Shown piece by piece: positions 1 to 8,546 of a stretch of DNA of 30,140 bases (position 1 is the stretch's first letter; each line of letters starts with the position of its first letter). This DNA comes from a virus. Location: positions 1 to 30,140 of IMG/VR virus record IMGVR_UViG_3300043772_000276. One strand, given 5' to 3'. The translations under genes and the position numbers were made by a program. Below the pieces are notes generated by a model. The model saw only the letters and a list, made by a program, of their open reading frames with translations, had not been told where the DNA came from and searched no databases.

Positions 1-572
1 TGCCTTCGTTGCCATCTAGCCGCCTGAATCTTTCTGGTTTCTATTGCCAGCGCATCTGCCTGCTCGTTTTGTATGTCATGCCATGCCTTCTCAAACCTTG
101 ACCACACAGACCCCAGCTCTGGTGGCGTGTTGTAGACCATCTGCTCTCGCACCTGCGCCAGCATCTCGTCCAGCTTAGACTCCAGACGGATACGCTCCAG
201 AGCCCTGCGACCTAGCGACAGATCACCCTTGTAAACCTCTTTCGCTGCTGCCTCGCTCTGTACATAAATCTTTGCCAGCGCCTCATACTGGTCAATGAAG
301 TTGCCAAGGTTTGACCAGATGTCATTCAGCACATCATCTGGCGCGGCCTTCGCCACCTCCTGCACCTTCTTTACCTCTTCGTTGTACTGCTTCGTCTGCT
401 CCTTACTCGGGCTGGCTATTCTGTTGTACTGCTCTCGCAGGTCTTTCAGTACATCGCTGACATCCCCGCTCGTGGATTTAATCTGCTTGTATAACTCAAC
501 GCCTTTCTTGGCAAGATCGATTGCTGTGGTACAGGCCTTGTAGGCCGCAGCAATTGTGATCGGGTCAAGCAC
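1..572 (-). CDS. Helical late-operon protein, cut by left edge
   Basis: An open frame without a stop runs from a GTG at 572 to the window edge, giving about 190 residues; its C-terminus is missing. It begins LDPITIAAAYKACTTAIDLA, a stretch like the amphipathic N-termini of small phage proteins, and continues as a strongly charged, helix-rich chain (KDLREQYNRI, RALERIRLESKLDEMLAQV) that probably forms coiled coil. The GTG lies one base after the stop of the upstream gene (TGATGTG), so the genes look translationally coupled; no strong ribosome-binding site is seen, and the overlapping ATG at 575 opens a different frame that stops after about 60 codons. I do not recognise a function. Position at the end of the tail-fibre block suggests a virion-associated or lysis-region protein, which is inference. 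Confidence 0.7.
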   Translation of the reverse strand, partial: MLDPITIAAAYKACTTAIDLAKKGVELYKQIKSTSGDVSDVLKDLREQYNRIASPSKEQTKQYNEEVKKVQEVAKAAPDDVLNDIWSNLGNFIDQYEALAKIYVQSEAAAKEVYKGDLSLGRRALERIRLESKLDEMLAQVREQMVYNTPPELGSVWSRFEKAWHDIQNEQADALAIETRKIQAARWQRR

Positions 573-573
573 A

Positions 574-852
574 TCAGAACAGGTGGAGCTGCTTCTTCAT
601 GCTGATGATCTCTTCGCGCAGGCTATCGTTCATCTCCTCGCACCGACGGTTCTGTTCCTCGACCGCAGCCAGCCGATCAGACAGGCGTGACACTTCCTCC
701 CGCAGCATCTGGATGACCTGCTGGGTAGCAGCGTCTGTCGTGCTGTTGATGCGGCCTTCGCGGTTGTCAGCCAGCACCTTGCGGTACATGGCATAGGCAC
801 CGGCAACAGCAGCACCAGCACCAACGCCAAGGTTAGTCAGCCAATCATTCAC
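574..852 (-). CDS. Small membrane-anchored coiled-coil protein
   Basis: 92 residues starting at GTG 852 ([20 protein letters not shown]...). GAGGTG lies about four bases upstream of this GTG, and the GTG overlaps the stop region of the preceding gene, so I prefer it to longer upstream starts. Residues about 5-25 form one glycine/alanine-rich hydrophobic segment, followed by a charged helix with heptad character ([31 protein letters not shown]). An N-terminal membrane anchor plus coiled coil is common in small proteins of phage lysis cassettes (spanin- or holin-associated), but no endolysin is visible in the window to confirm this. The role in lysis is therefore only a possibility; the gene itself is well supported by composition and coupling on both sides. 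Confidence 0.7.
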   Translation of the reverse strand: MNDWLTNLGVGAGAAVAGAYAMYRKVLADNREGRINSTTDAATQQVIQMLREEVSRLSDRLAAVEEQNRRCEEMNDSLREEIISMKKQLHLF

Positions 853-1018
853 CTGACACCTCGTCTGCTGGCAATGGTTCGTTGCCCTCGGCAAGCCACT
901 TTAGATAGGCTTGGTAATCCGTGTTGGCTGGGTCGAATGGAATGCAAGCGCCATCTGTTAAGCGGCTTACACATTCCGCTGGTTGCTTTGTTATTGGATG
1001 GTTTAACTTTTTATACAT
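845..1018 (-). CDS. Small conserved phage protein downstream of tail genes
   Basis: 57 residues from ATG 1018 ([20 protein letters not shown]...). GGAG sits eight bases before this ATG; an in-frame ATG two codons earlier (1024) overlaps the stop of the tail protein but has its GGAG too close. The signature [20 protein letters not shown] followed by [11 protein letters not shown] matches a short protein type often found next to phage tail-fibre genes, in which a DG-x-IP-x-DPAN-x-D-x-x-x-Y-x-x-WLAEGN pattern is kept. In larger proteins a similar segment occurs at the end of tail-fibre assembly proteins, so a role with the tail fibre is plausible but unproven. Its stop overlaps the start region of the next gene. 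Confidence 0.75.
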   Translation of the reverse strand: MYKKLNHPITKQPAECVSRLTDGACIPFDPANTDYQAYLKWLAEGNEPLPADEVSGE

Positions 1019-1020
1019 TG

Positions 1021-2019
1021 TCATAGCTCCGCAGACGCAGGTACAGAAAAGTTCATAGAGGTAGTGTTAGTAACAAAAGCGACAGACCTAGTGCCGATAA
1101 AATCTGTTCCAGTCGGGGCTGCAAGCGCCCCCTGCGGACTATTAACGTATGTACCCAAAGTAGGGGCAGCTCTTTTGTCTGTTTTGAAATATGCAGTTGC
1201 TACTGTAAATCCACCAGCAGTACCCATCAGTGATTTCAAATCCAACACTTCGTAATACCGCTGGCACATCGCCAACTCACGCCCATAATCTCTGCGCTCA
1301 AATGGTGTTGCTACTGAGCCAGCTTCTAGTTGTACGCCAGTGATGTAGAAGGTGGCTCCGTTGGTTGCCATTAGGTTGACTGCGCCCGTGGCTGACAACA
1401 AAAAACTACCAGCCCATGCTCCGGCTGTGCCGCTATAAGTAGAGCCGACACCCAACCCAAAAGTGACCAAGATGCCTTTTGCGTTATTTGTTGCCCACGT
1501 TCCAGTTGTGTCACCAACAACAGTGACAGATTTTTGTTCCCATGTGTCTGCGGATGAAATCGTGTACGTAAAAGGATAAGACCTGTCGGAGTCGTTTGTG
1601 AAGGAACCGCCAAAAGTCCCAGTCAAACTTGAGCGAACCCAAAACGACAGAGTTACCGGCTTTGCAGATGCAGTTCCCCACCCGAGGTCAGCAATGTTGA
1701 ATCCTTCGATGCGTGTTTGAACATCTATAAATTGCGTGGCTCCCAGACTTGTGTCTGTGCTAGTCACGGTAACTTTTAACGAGTTGTTGAAACCAGAAGG
1801 GGCATCCGTTACTTGTTGAATAGTTGCAGCGCCGTCCGTAGTCTCCACAGAGTTCCATCTATCGAGATAATAAGTACGAGTCCCTGCAATAGTGCTACTC
1901 GCCCCGTTATTCCGCTGGTCGATCCTACAGTCACCGTTAATGATGCGGTTACGGAAACCAAGTGAGCCACCGCTGTCATAGCTGGTGGCAAGTTCTGCTA
2001 GTTCTCTGGATCGTGGCAT
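1021..2019 (-). CDS. Tail appendage / receptor-binding type protein
   Basis: 332 residues. The N-terminal part has [18 protein letters not shown] followed by YYLDRWNS, the NRIINGD-x-x-x-x-QR ... DRW signature of many phage tail-fibre or carbohydrate-binding-like tail proteins. The middle is threonine/serine/glycine-rich beta-type sequence ([37 protein letters not shown]); the segment ITGVQLEAG...PFE.R..G.EL..CQRYY is a recurrent ending of this domain. About 75 C-terminal residues follow it and may be the variable tip. It starts in a TAATG overlap with the 83-residue gene upstream and lies third in the tail-fibre cluster. Likely a virion surface protein that contacts the host; the ligand cannot be told from sequence. 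Confidence 0.8.
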   Translation of the reverse strand: MPRSRELAELATSYDSGGSLGFRNRIINGDCRIDQRNNGASSTIAGTRTYYLDRWNSVETTDGAATIQQVTDAPSGFNNSLKVTVTSTDTSLGATQFIDVQTRIEGFNIADLGWGTASAKPVTLSFWVRSSLTGTFGGSFTNDSDRSYPFTYTISSADTWEQKSVTVVGDTTGTWATNNAKGILVTFGLGVGSTYSGTAGAWAGSFLLSATGAVNLMATNGATFYITGVQLEAGSVATPFERRDYGRELAMCQRYYEVLDLKSLMGTAGGFTVATAYFKTDKRAAPTLGTYVNSPQGALAAPTGTDFIGTRSVAFVTNTTSMNFSVPASAEL

Positions 2020-2270
2020 TATTTGGCCTCCAATGCGGCTTGCTGTGCTTGATACGCAGCGATCACTTCAGGAGTCCATGCCACTTGCGCGATGGCGACC
2101 ACATTTGCTGGCTGACCAGCAAGGTCTTGCCCCGGTGTCAGGCTTGTGCGGTGGTAAGTCTGTGTCAGCACCTTGCCGTCTTCAATGATCCTAGTGGCTT
2201 CGCGATACAGCACAATACCGTTCTCTGTTACGGTGATTTGGTCTACAACCGTTTCTTTGGTAATTGCCAT
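2019..2270 (-). CDS. Small tail-cluster protein
   Basis: 83 residues (MAITKETVVDQITVTENGIV...), preceded by AAAGGAAACAGAA, a good ribosome-binding site. The sequence pattern (KETVVDQI-x-V ... ENG-x-V-x-YR-x-AT-x-IIEDGK ... Q-x-YHR-x-x-L-x-PG-x-DL) is one I associate with short proteins placed between tail-fibre genes in many phages. The end (WTPEVIAAYQAQQAALEAK) is helical and charged. It sits between the large tail fibre and the second tail protein and overlaps the latter's start by one base, so a role in tail-fibre assembly or as a small tail component is likely by position only. Confidence 0.75.
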   Translation of the reverse strand: MAITKETVVDQITVTENGIVLYREATRIIEDGKVLTQTYHRTSLTPGQDLAGQPANVVAIAQVAWTPEVIAAYQAQQAALEAK

Positions 2271-2291
2271 TTCTGTTTCCTTTCAGAGTCC

Positions 2292-2314
2292 ATCTACACT
2301 AGTCCGGTGTAGAT
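2292..2314 (-). other. Hairpin between tail-fibre genes
   Basis: ATCTACAC (2292-2299) and GTGTAGAT (2307-2314) form a perfect 8-bp inverted repeat with a 7-base loop. On the minus-strand mRNA it lies between the stop of the tail fibre and the start of the 83-residue gene. There is no following U tract, so it is not a normal factor-independent terminator; it could stabilise mRNA ends, attenuate, or mark a processing site. Confidence 0.6.
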
Positions 2315-2316
2315 AA

Positions 2317-4479
2317 TTAGGTTGTTGTTATGTACATAAGATTTCCATACGTCAGCAATTGCGACCGCATATTTGACCCAACAATGGTGACGCCCCAGTC
2401 AAGTTGTCTAAGAACAAAGTAAGTCTGTCCACTTGGCTGCCAAGCGTAAATTGGAACGCTATTTCCTAATGTAGTCCACAACATGAACGCCCCAGCACAA
2501 CCTTCATGTTGAGTAGTAAAAGGCAACCCTCGAATATAAATTGCGTTTCCCGCTGTCCAAGTTGGGGTTGAATCATAATAAGCAGAAAAGTTTATATACA
2601 CCCACTTCCCGATTTTTACGTATCGGCAATTTACTCCATAGGCGTTTCCGCCAGAAGTGTTGTCTGCAAAAAAGATGGTTGTGCTTCCTTCCTCATAATC
2701 ATCTAGCGTGTTTTCGTTAGATGATGCAGATTGCGTAGCAGGGAAGGTGATGCCTGTGCCGTTTGCAGTTGTGTCACCACCAGACAAAATCAAAGTCTTT
2801 GCCGTGGCACTAAAACGCGCTGTCTCGCTGCCATTCGTCCAGAAGGTCATGGGGAGGTAGGTGCCGGTTCCTGTGATGCCGGAACGAACGGAAACCTCGC
2901 CGCCGCCGCCAGAAAGCGCTTCAAGAATTGATGCGTTAGTTGGGTCTGAGTTGTTGTATAAGCGAATGTTTCCTTGTTGCGCTGTTCCGTTTGGGATAAC
3001 ACCCAGAGAGGAATTAGAGTTAGCCGTACTCGTCTGGAACAACACACGGTTAGCAATCGTCGCATTGCTGAAGTCGCCAGTGATGCGCCGTGCGTTGCCG
3101 TCGAATACCAAGTTCGCTTGCAGATTCAGCGCACCCGTCATTGTGTCGCCGGTCTTGGCGACAGCGTTTGCCACGTTGAACACAGCGAAGGCGATTACCA
3201 TCAGCTCGTCGTTCAGCGCGGCAGCAGAAGTCAGCACAACGCTGGTGCCGTTGGTCGCGGTGTAGTCATCACCCGGACGCAGCGTCACGCCGTTCAACGA
3301 TACGCTGATGCTGTTGGCGACATAGGAGAGAGTCGCGCCATTGGCATCTGTGCCGGAGAAAGTAGTCTGGCCTGAGGTGGCGACATACTCATAGGTCACC
3401 ATCAGCGACTGCTGGGCAGCAGAAGCCTCCAGCCACTGAGCGCCGTCGTAGACTTTCATGCCCACAGGCGTGGTCGTGCGGTAGTACAACGCACCTGTCA
3501 GCAGTGCGTTGCCGTCATTGTCCACCGTCGGGTTACTAGACTTCGCACCAAGGTAGCGATCATCAAAGTTATCCAACGCAGCCGCAGCAGCCGCAGCAGA
3601 TGTCGCTGCATTTGTTTCACTTGTGGCCGCAGCAGTGGCGCTGTTCGATGCGTTTGTTGCACTTGTGCTGGCATTGCTGGCAGACGTGCTGGCAGCTGTT
3701 GCTGAGTTCGATGCGTTGGTCGCCGACGTACTAGCTGCACTCGCGCTGTTGGATGCGTTCGTCGCCGAGGTTGCTGCGTTGCTGGCGCTGGTCGATGCCG
3801 AGCTGGCCGAGTTGGATGCGTTCGTCGCACTGGTCGAAGCATTCGACGCAGAGGTCGAAGCATTGCTGGCTTGAGTCGTAGCTGTGCTGGCAGAGCTACT
3901 GGCGCTTGAGGCCGAGGTGGATGCCGAAGAAGCTGAGGATGCAGCCGCTGTAGCACTGTTAGCAGCGTTAGTAGCATACGTCTGCGCGTTCATTACTTCA
4001 GTTGCAGTAATCGATGCAACAGGATCACCTGTCGTCGCATCGAATGAAAGCACTTTGCCAACACGCGATGACTTTGCAGGCAGTGTCATGTTGATGTCTG
4101 TCGGGTCATAGACCGGAGCCTTTAGACCACGCAGCGCCAACTCATATGTCTGCTGATTGAAGATCGTCTGAGCATCTAACTCTTCGTTCAGCGAGTTAGC
4201 CAGCAAGTCGCCACCAGTCACGAAGTCAGTAGACCGGGCAATACCACGGTCCCCAACGATGGTGATGTTACTTGTGCCTGCGGTAGTTACCAGCGTAACC
4301 GAGCCAGTGCCATCGACATTAAGACTGACGGTATAGTCAGTCGTTAGTGTCAGCAACGTGGAGCCACGATAGACAGCAATGTCTGTCTGCGCGAGAACCT
4401 CGAAGGTAAACTGATACGGTCCTGTACCATTAGGCGCATAGACAACTCTACGCAGTACATCAGAAATATCGATTGCCAT
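2317..4479 (-). CDS. Tail fibre protein (T7 gp17-type N-terminus)
   Basis: 720 residues. Residues 1-150 resemble the T7 gp17 N-terminal domain that attaches the fibre to the tubular tail (VVYAPNGTGPYQFTFEVLA, DYTVSLNVDGTGSVTL, DLLANSLNEELDAQTIFNQQ). Residues 168-300 are 19 uninterrupted heptads of the type SATNASN/SASNAST, expected to form a long, thin trimeric stalk. A short segment (YRTTTPVGMKVYDGAQWLEA) then leads to a glycine/threonine-rich region with a KTGDTMTGALNLQ motif typical of phage fibres, and a C-terminal domain of about 250 residues rich in aromatic residues that should carry the receptor-binding tip. AGAGGT lies about seven bases before the ATG. No intramolecular chaperone motif is obvious. 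Position next to the ejection proteins is as expected for a podovirus. Confidence 0.93.
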   Translation of the reverse strand: MAIDISDVLRRVVYAPNGTGPYQFTFEVLAQTDIAVYRGSTLLTLTTDYTVSLNVDGTGSVTLVTTAGTSNITIVGDRGIARSTDFVTGGDLLANSLNEELDAQTIFNQQTYELALRGLKAPVYDPTDINMTLPAKSSRVGKVLSFDATTGDPVASITATEVMNAQTYATNAANSATAAASSASSASTSASSASSSASTATTQASNASTSASNASTSATNASNSASSASTSASNAATSATNASNSASAASTSATNASNSATAASTSASNASTSATNASNSATAAATSETNAATSAAAAAAALDNFDDRYLGAKSSNPTVDNDGNALLTGALYYRTTTPVGMKVYDGAQWLEASAAQQSLMVTYEYVATSGQTTFSGTDANGATLSYVANSISVSLNGVTLRPGDDYTATNGTSVVLTSAAALNDELMVIAFAVFNVANAVAKTGDTMTGALNLQANLVFDGNARRITGDFSNATIANRVLFQTSTANSNSSLGVIPNGTAQQGNIRLYNNSDPTNASILEALSGGGGEVSVRSGITGTGTYLPMTFWTNGSETARFSATAKTLILSGGDTTANGTGITFPATQSASSNENTLDDYEEGSTTIFFADNTSGGNAYGVNCRYVKIGKWVYINFSAYYDSTPTWTAGNAIYIRGLPFTTQHEGCAGAFMLWTTLGNSVPIYAWQPSGQTYFVLRQLDWGVTIVGSNMRSQLLTYGNLMYITTT
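3577..3978 (-). repeat. Coding heptad repeat of tail-fibre stalk
   Basis: A 21-bp-period repeat encoding 19 heptads (tail-fibre residues 168-300). Most units read S-A-(S/T)-(N/S/A)-A-(S/A)-(T/N/S); only QASNAST, SETNAAT and the first unit depart at the first two positions. The codons vary between units while the amino acids are held, so selection acts on protein. Confidence 0.85.
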
Positions 4480-4490
4480 ATTGTTACCTC

Positions 4491-7454
4491 TTAGTCCTCA
4501 AGCCTTAAACGGGTTGCGAGATCGGGGTCCTTCATCTTCAGCTTCTCCAGTGCCATCCTGTCAAAGACAGAAGCGATTGCCTGCAAAGAATCAGCCTTTT
4601 GCTCTTTGTCCATCAGAGCGTACTCTGGTGAACGAATCTTATTGACCATCATCGAATACATTGTGGCACCGGGATCGTACCCATCCCCAGTTGCGCTCTT
4701 CTCTCCCGGACCCCGGCCAGAAGCATCAATCTCCATCGCCGTTTTCAGAAGAAAATTATATTGCTCGGCGTTAAAAATAACACCACCTTTTTTCTTTTCT
4801 GGCATTTTTATGCCAGCCTCCAGCCGCTGCAATTCCTTGCCAACTTGGCTATATTGCTGGCTGTAGGTTTTCCACGGGGTGAATAGCTCATATGCCGAGC
4901 CATTGCCCTGTGGGACAGTCTCAGCCCAGCGGTTAAGCTTTGGTGGCATATCCTTAGAGAAGAACGGATTACGCGCCTTGGCCTTCTGTAGCGCCTCGTA
5001 GAAGCCTCTGAGCGGTGCTGGCAGACGGGTAGGGTCTTCGTTGAACATACCCTTGGCTGGCAGCATAGTGCTGGAGCCATCAGGCATGATCCACCGCTCT
5101 GTGGCCGCAAAGCCAGACGAGACAGTTGGGAAGACATTCAGGCCAGCAGACACAGCTTTCTCTGATGCAACTTCGACAACCCTAGCCAGCTTATCTTTCA
5201 TCTCACGCTGCTGCGGTCCAAAGGCCTTAGAGATGTCAGCAATGCCTTCCACCATCGGCAGGCTAGTCATGAACTCAGCCACGCTCAAAGTCATAGCTAA
5301 AGCCAAGCCTTCCAACACCGAGTTGTCTTCTTCGTGCTGGGCGTAGTAGGCAAAGTCAGCCGCCATCGCAATGACACCAGCCTCCGGTCCTAGCTGGTTG
5401 TAGCTGTAGCCAGTCCAGTTGCCATCAGCATCCTTGAAGTTGATGGTGTACGGCATGATGCCCATTGCTTGCAAATTCTGTTGAGCTGCAAGATCACTAG
5501 GGCCAGCACCAGTAATGACCATGTTGTCGCCAAAGCCGCCCATAGCGCCCCAAGCAATCATGCCCATTGTGGACGAGCCAAGCGCAACCTTGGACAAAGC
5601 CAGATCAGCTTCAGGACCACCAGCTTTCAACGTCTGGTAAAACTTAGGATTGACGAACTGTGCCGGGCTACGCTCTAGTGTTTGCAGGATGACATTGCTG
5701 GGTGTCTTGTAGAACGGGACGATCAGCTTGACAGCCGGATGGTTGAAAAACGGCTCCATCTTTGCAAGGAAGTCAGGCAGATCGCCTTGGAATACCATCT
5801 CCTTTGCGCCTTCACGAACATCCGCAATGATGTTCTCTGGCGGGTTCTGCATTATTTCTGCATACCGCTTTGAGGCAGCAGCACGAGCAAACTCTTTAGT
5901 CTGTTTCTGCTCAAGTAGGTCATCGTACAGCTTCATGCTGTCGCGCTTTGCCACCTTACGCAGCAAGTGCTGGGAAGCCACCGACTTAAATACCTCGTCC
6001 TCTGTCACCAAGAATCTGCCCGGCAACCGATAGTAGTTACCCAATACATCGACAGCACGGCCACCAAGACTGTTCTCGGGAATACTGAAGTTCTTTGCGG
6101 TAATTGCTTTGCGGGTATTCAACTCCAATTTATTGACGGTACTGACAGGCTCACCACGGGCAAATACCTTGCCGCCAATCAAGAACGAGTCACGCATGAT
6201 TTCAGGCAGATCAGACAACGAAGCAAATGCCTCGCTGGAATACACCCGATCCTTTGATCCTGTAATTGCAGTCCTTGCCTTCCCAATGACACCAGCCAAT
6301 GCTGTTTCAGGAACGTCAGCGACCAATCGAATAAAATTCGATGTGACGTTGACCATGTGGGTAACTGGGCTACTCAGGATGGAGTTGATATAAATCTCCA
6401 TCAAGGCATCGACAGTTTTGGCACCAATGCTCTTCTTAATAAACCGTGCCTGCTGGGCAGGATTGTCCAGACTCTCATACAGCCGGATGGCAACATCAAT
6501 GTTCTTGCCGCCACCAAAGTCTCTGGCGATCTGCTGAATCTTCTGTGAGCGACCAGCAATCGATGCCATGTCAATGCCAGTGGTCTGTGCCAATTGACTG
6601 ACCGTATACATGGTTCTGGCGCTCTCACTTGCCACACCAGATACTGAGGCCAGCATATCGGCTTCAGCGTTGACAACCTTCAGCCATGCAGCCTTGTCGG
6701 CATCTGTGCCAGTCTGGATAGCCTTCTTGCCCAAAGCACGGGCTTCGTTGTTCAGCGCAACCGATGAGATGAAGCCAGCTAAAAAGTCTTCCGCATTGAA
6801 GACCTCGCCCTCTTTGCGGTTCAGAAACATCTTAACGATGTCGTCCATGCCACGGGCTTCAGCCGCAGCCATCAACGCATCCATGTTCAGTGTGCCACGA
6901 CGGGCAGACTCAATCAGATCAGGGTTAGCGTTCTTGATCGCATTCAGATACTCAAGGCTATCCCTTGCATCGCCAGTGGCATCGTCGATCAGACGGACAA
7001 TGTTGATGCCCTTGCCCTTCTGAGCGCCAAGGCCATCCAGAAACGACTGCATACCGGCTTCAGTCTCCGGCATAATTGTGATGGTATTACCACGGACTTT
7101 TGGCTCAACCGGCTCATCAATCATCACGCTGCGCTGTTCAGCAGCTTTGGTGGCATTCTTGACGCGCTTAATAACCTTGGGGACAGCCTGAACAGCTTCC
7201 TCTACTGTGGTAGCCGCCTTCTTTGGCAGCATCTTCTTAGCGCCTTTGATAACAAGCCCACCGACTTTCTCACCAATACCAGCAAGCGGCTCGTACTCAG
7301 GGAACTCTTCTGGCGCAACACCTGTCTGGACAGCAACTTCCTGCTCAACTTCCTGAACATCAATTGGGGACGCATCCGGTACTGGGATAGTCTCAGCAGC
7401 AACAGATGTCGTCATCTGATCCAGCTTGTTCTCAATGCCTTGTTGGATAGCCAT
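4491..7454 (-). CDS. Large internal/ejection virion protein
   Basis: 987 residues, the longest gene of the window. By size and position (last ejection protein before the tail fibre) it corresponds to T7 gp16, the large internal protein that enters the host with the DNA; sequence similarity to gp16 itself is not evident to me. The first 130 residues are acidic, disordered-looking and alanine/valine-rich. A central part has LMEIYINSILSSPVTHMVNV, which recurs in large podovirus structural proteins, and a few apolar stretches (LIVPFYKTPSNVILQTLE; STMGMIAWGAMGGFGDNMVI) that could contact membrane. The C-terminus is charged and helical. I see no lysozyme-like catalytic motif, so cell-wall cleavage is not claimed. 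The ATG immediately follows the TAA of the upstream gene. Confidence 0.8.
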   Translation of the reverse strand: MAIQQGIENKLDQMTTSVAAETIPVPDASPIDVQEVEQEVAVQTGVAPEEFPEYEPLAGIGEKVGGLVIKGAKKMLPKKAATTVEEAVQAVPKVIKRVKNATKAAEQRSVMIDEPVEPKVRGNTITIMPETEAGMQSFLDGLGAQKGKGINIVRLIDDATGDARDSLEYLNAIKNANPDLIESARRGTLNMDALMAAAEARGMDDIVKMFLNRKEGEVFNAEDFLAGFISSVALNNEARALGKKAIQTGTDADKAAWLKVVNAEADMLASVSGVASESARTMYTVSQLAQTTGIDMASIAGRSQKIQQIARDFGGGKNIDVAIRLYESLDNPAQQARFIKKSIGAKTVDALMEIYINSILSSPVTHMVNVTSNFIRLVADVPETALAGVIGKARTAITGSKDRVYSSEAFASLSDLPEIMRDSFLIGGKVFARGEPVSTVNKLELNTRKAITAKNFSIPENSLGGRAVDVLGNYYRLPGRFLVTEDEVFKSVASQHLLRKVAKRDSMKLYDDLLEQKQTKEFARAAASKRYAEIMQNPPENIIADVREGAKEMVFQGDLPDFLAKMEPFFNHPAVKLIVPFYKTPSNVILQTLERSPAQFVNPKFYQTLKAGGPEADLALSKVALGSSTMGMIAWGAMGGFGDNMVITGAGPSDLAAQQNLQAMGIMPYTINFKDADGNWTGYSYNQLGPEAGVIAMAADFAYYAQHEEDNSVLEGLALAMTLSVAEFMTSLPMVEGIADISKAFGPQQREMKDKLARVVEVASEKAVSAGLNVFPTVSSGFAATERWIMPDGSSTMLPAKGMFNEDPTRLPAPLRGFYEALQKAKARNPFFSKDMPPKLNRWAETVPQGNGSAYELFTPWKTYSQQYSQVGKELQRLEAGIKMPEKKKGGVIFNAEQYNFLLKTAMEIDASGRGPGEKSATGDGYDPGATMYSMMVNKIRSPEYALMDKEQKADSLQAIASVFDRMALEKLKMKDPDLATRLRLED

Positions 7455-8546
7455 TTACTTTCTACCTTCAGTGCTGGTTGCTTTACGGACAAACGTAATG
7501 CCTTTGCCGCCATCACTTACGCGCTCAAATTCTGTTTGAAGAACTCGTGCCGCCAAACTCTTTACCTTCTTTAGATCAGCTTCTTTTGCAAAGGTAATTG
7601 ACTCAATTGATCTCGGAGCCACAACGTCTGCCTTATATTCTCGACCAGCCAAGTTTCCTGTCATTGGCTTTTTGCTTTCTTCACCACTGACAGAGTTTGG
7701 CCTAAACTTGACAGTAACACCTTTATTTACGCCTTGACCAAGCGCAATGTCAGCATTGTCTGTGACAAATACATTGGCATAAGAAAACTGGCCGTCTTGT
7801 CTCAACAAGTCAGTCAACCCATCAACATTAGTTTCACGATACAAAGGTTTGTTTTCAGCAATTACTTTGGGTTTAATATTTGCTGGCCCAACTGGAAATC
7901 GCTCAATTGAATCAACCCGTGGCAATGCAAATTGTGTAATGCCAGTTTTTTCTGCATACTTCGCAAGCATTTCGCCAGCAGCCGGAGCTAGTGATTTGGC
8001 TACTTTCTTGCCGCCTTTATAAGCCAAGCCTGCTGCCGGAGCCAAGTTAATTAGTTCAGCCGACTCCATTGTTGGGCTTAACGTCTGGCCGCTGCCAGTC
8101 ACCGGCGGGAAGCCTTCAGCAATGTTGACCAGCACTTTACCCAAGTCACCAACGGTCAAGTCCTTCAGCGTCAGTGTGCCAATGCCGGGCAAGCCCAGCA
8201 CATCAAAGTCAATCTTCTCAGCACCAGACTGGATCAGCTGACCCACGCTCTTTAGTGCGCTCATGGCCCCAGTAGGCTGGATTGCCTTGGCCTCACCCAG
8301 ATCAAGCTGACCTTGCTTTGGCGACACTGGTGGCTTCACAGCCTTCTTCGCAGGCTTTGGCAAGCTGCCAGTAACCACGACTTCAGGCAATGACGGTGCA
8401 GCAGCAGGCGCAGGCGTTTCTTCCATCGCCACTTCTGCTTCAGGCAGGTAGTAACGCATCACGCCATCAGCATCCAACCGCATATCAAGCGGCTGGTCGC
8501 CAGACTTCATGATCTTGGCTTTTAGATATTCTTGATCGAAATCCAT
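7455..8546 (-). CDS. Internal virion protein with ADP-ribosyltransferase-like C-terminus
   Basis: 363 residues. Residues 1-20 are charged, 40-110 are proline/alanine-rich and probably disordered, 115-200 contain short glycine-rich apolar segments (FDVLGLPGIGTLTLKDLTVG). From about 232 on there is a compact alpha/beta domain: KPLYRETNVDGLTDLL (R237), SYANVFVTDNADIALGQG (S255, T262), VTVKFRPNSVSG, and AGREYKADVVAPRSIESITF (E303). The order arginine-strand, S/T-strand, glutamate is that of R-S-E ADP-ribosyltransferases, and similar domains occur at the ends of phage proteins delivered into hosts. No single motif is decisive. It lies between two ejection-type proteins and overlaps the upstream stop by TAATG, so it is probably packaged in the virion. 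Enzyme activity is inference. Confidence 0.65.
   Translation of the reverse strand: MDFDQEYLKAKIMKSGDQPLDMRLDADGVMRYYLPEAEVAMEETPAPAAAPSLPEVVVTGSLPKPAKKAVKPPVSPKQGQLDLGEAKAIQPTGAMSALKSVGQLIQSGAEKIDFDVLGLPGIGTLTLKDLTVGDLGKVLVNIAEGFPPVTGSGQTLSPTMESAELINLAPAAGLAYKGGKKVAKSLAPAAGEMLAKYAEKTGITQFALPRVDSIERFPVGPANIKPKVIAENKPLYRETNVDGLTDLLRQDGQFSYANVFVTDNADIALGQGVNKGVTVKFRPNSVSGEESKKPMTGNLAGREYKADVVAPRSIESITFAKEADLKKVKSLAARVLQTEFERVSDGGKGITFVRKATSTEGRK

Noticed and set aside
3623-4111. Plus-strand alanine/leucine/valine-rich frames opposite the tail fibre
   Set aside because: They are the antisense reading of the heptad repeat; long open frames arise from the repeat composition alone.
1021-4479. Diversity-generating retroelement as in Bordetella BPP-1
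   Set aside because: The gene order recalls BPP-1, but I found no reverse transcriptase, template repeat or matching variable repeat near the tail genes in this window.
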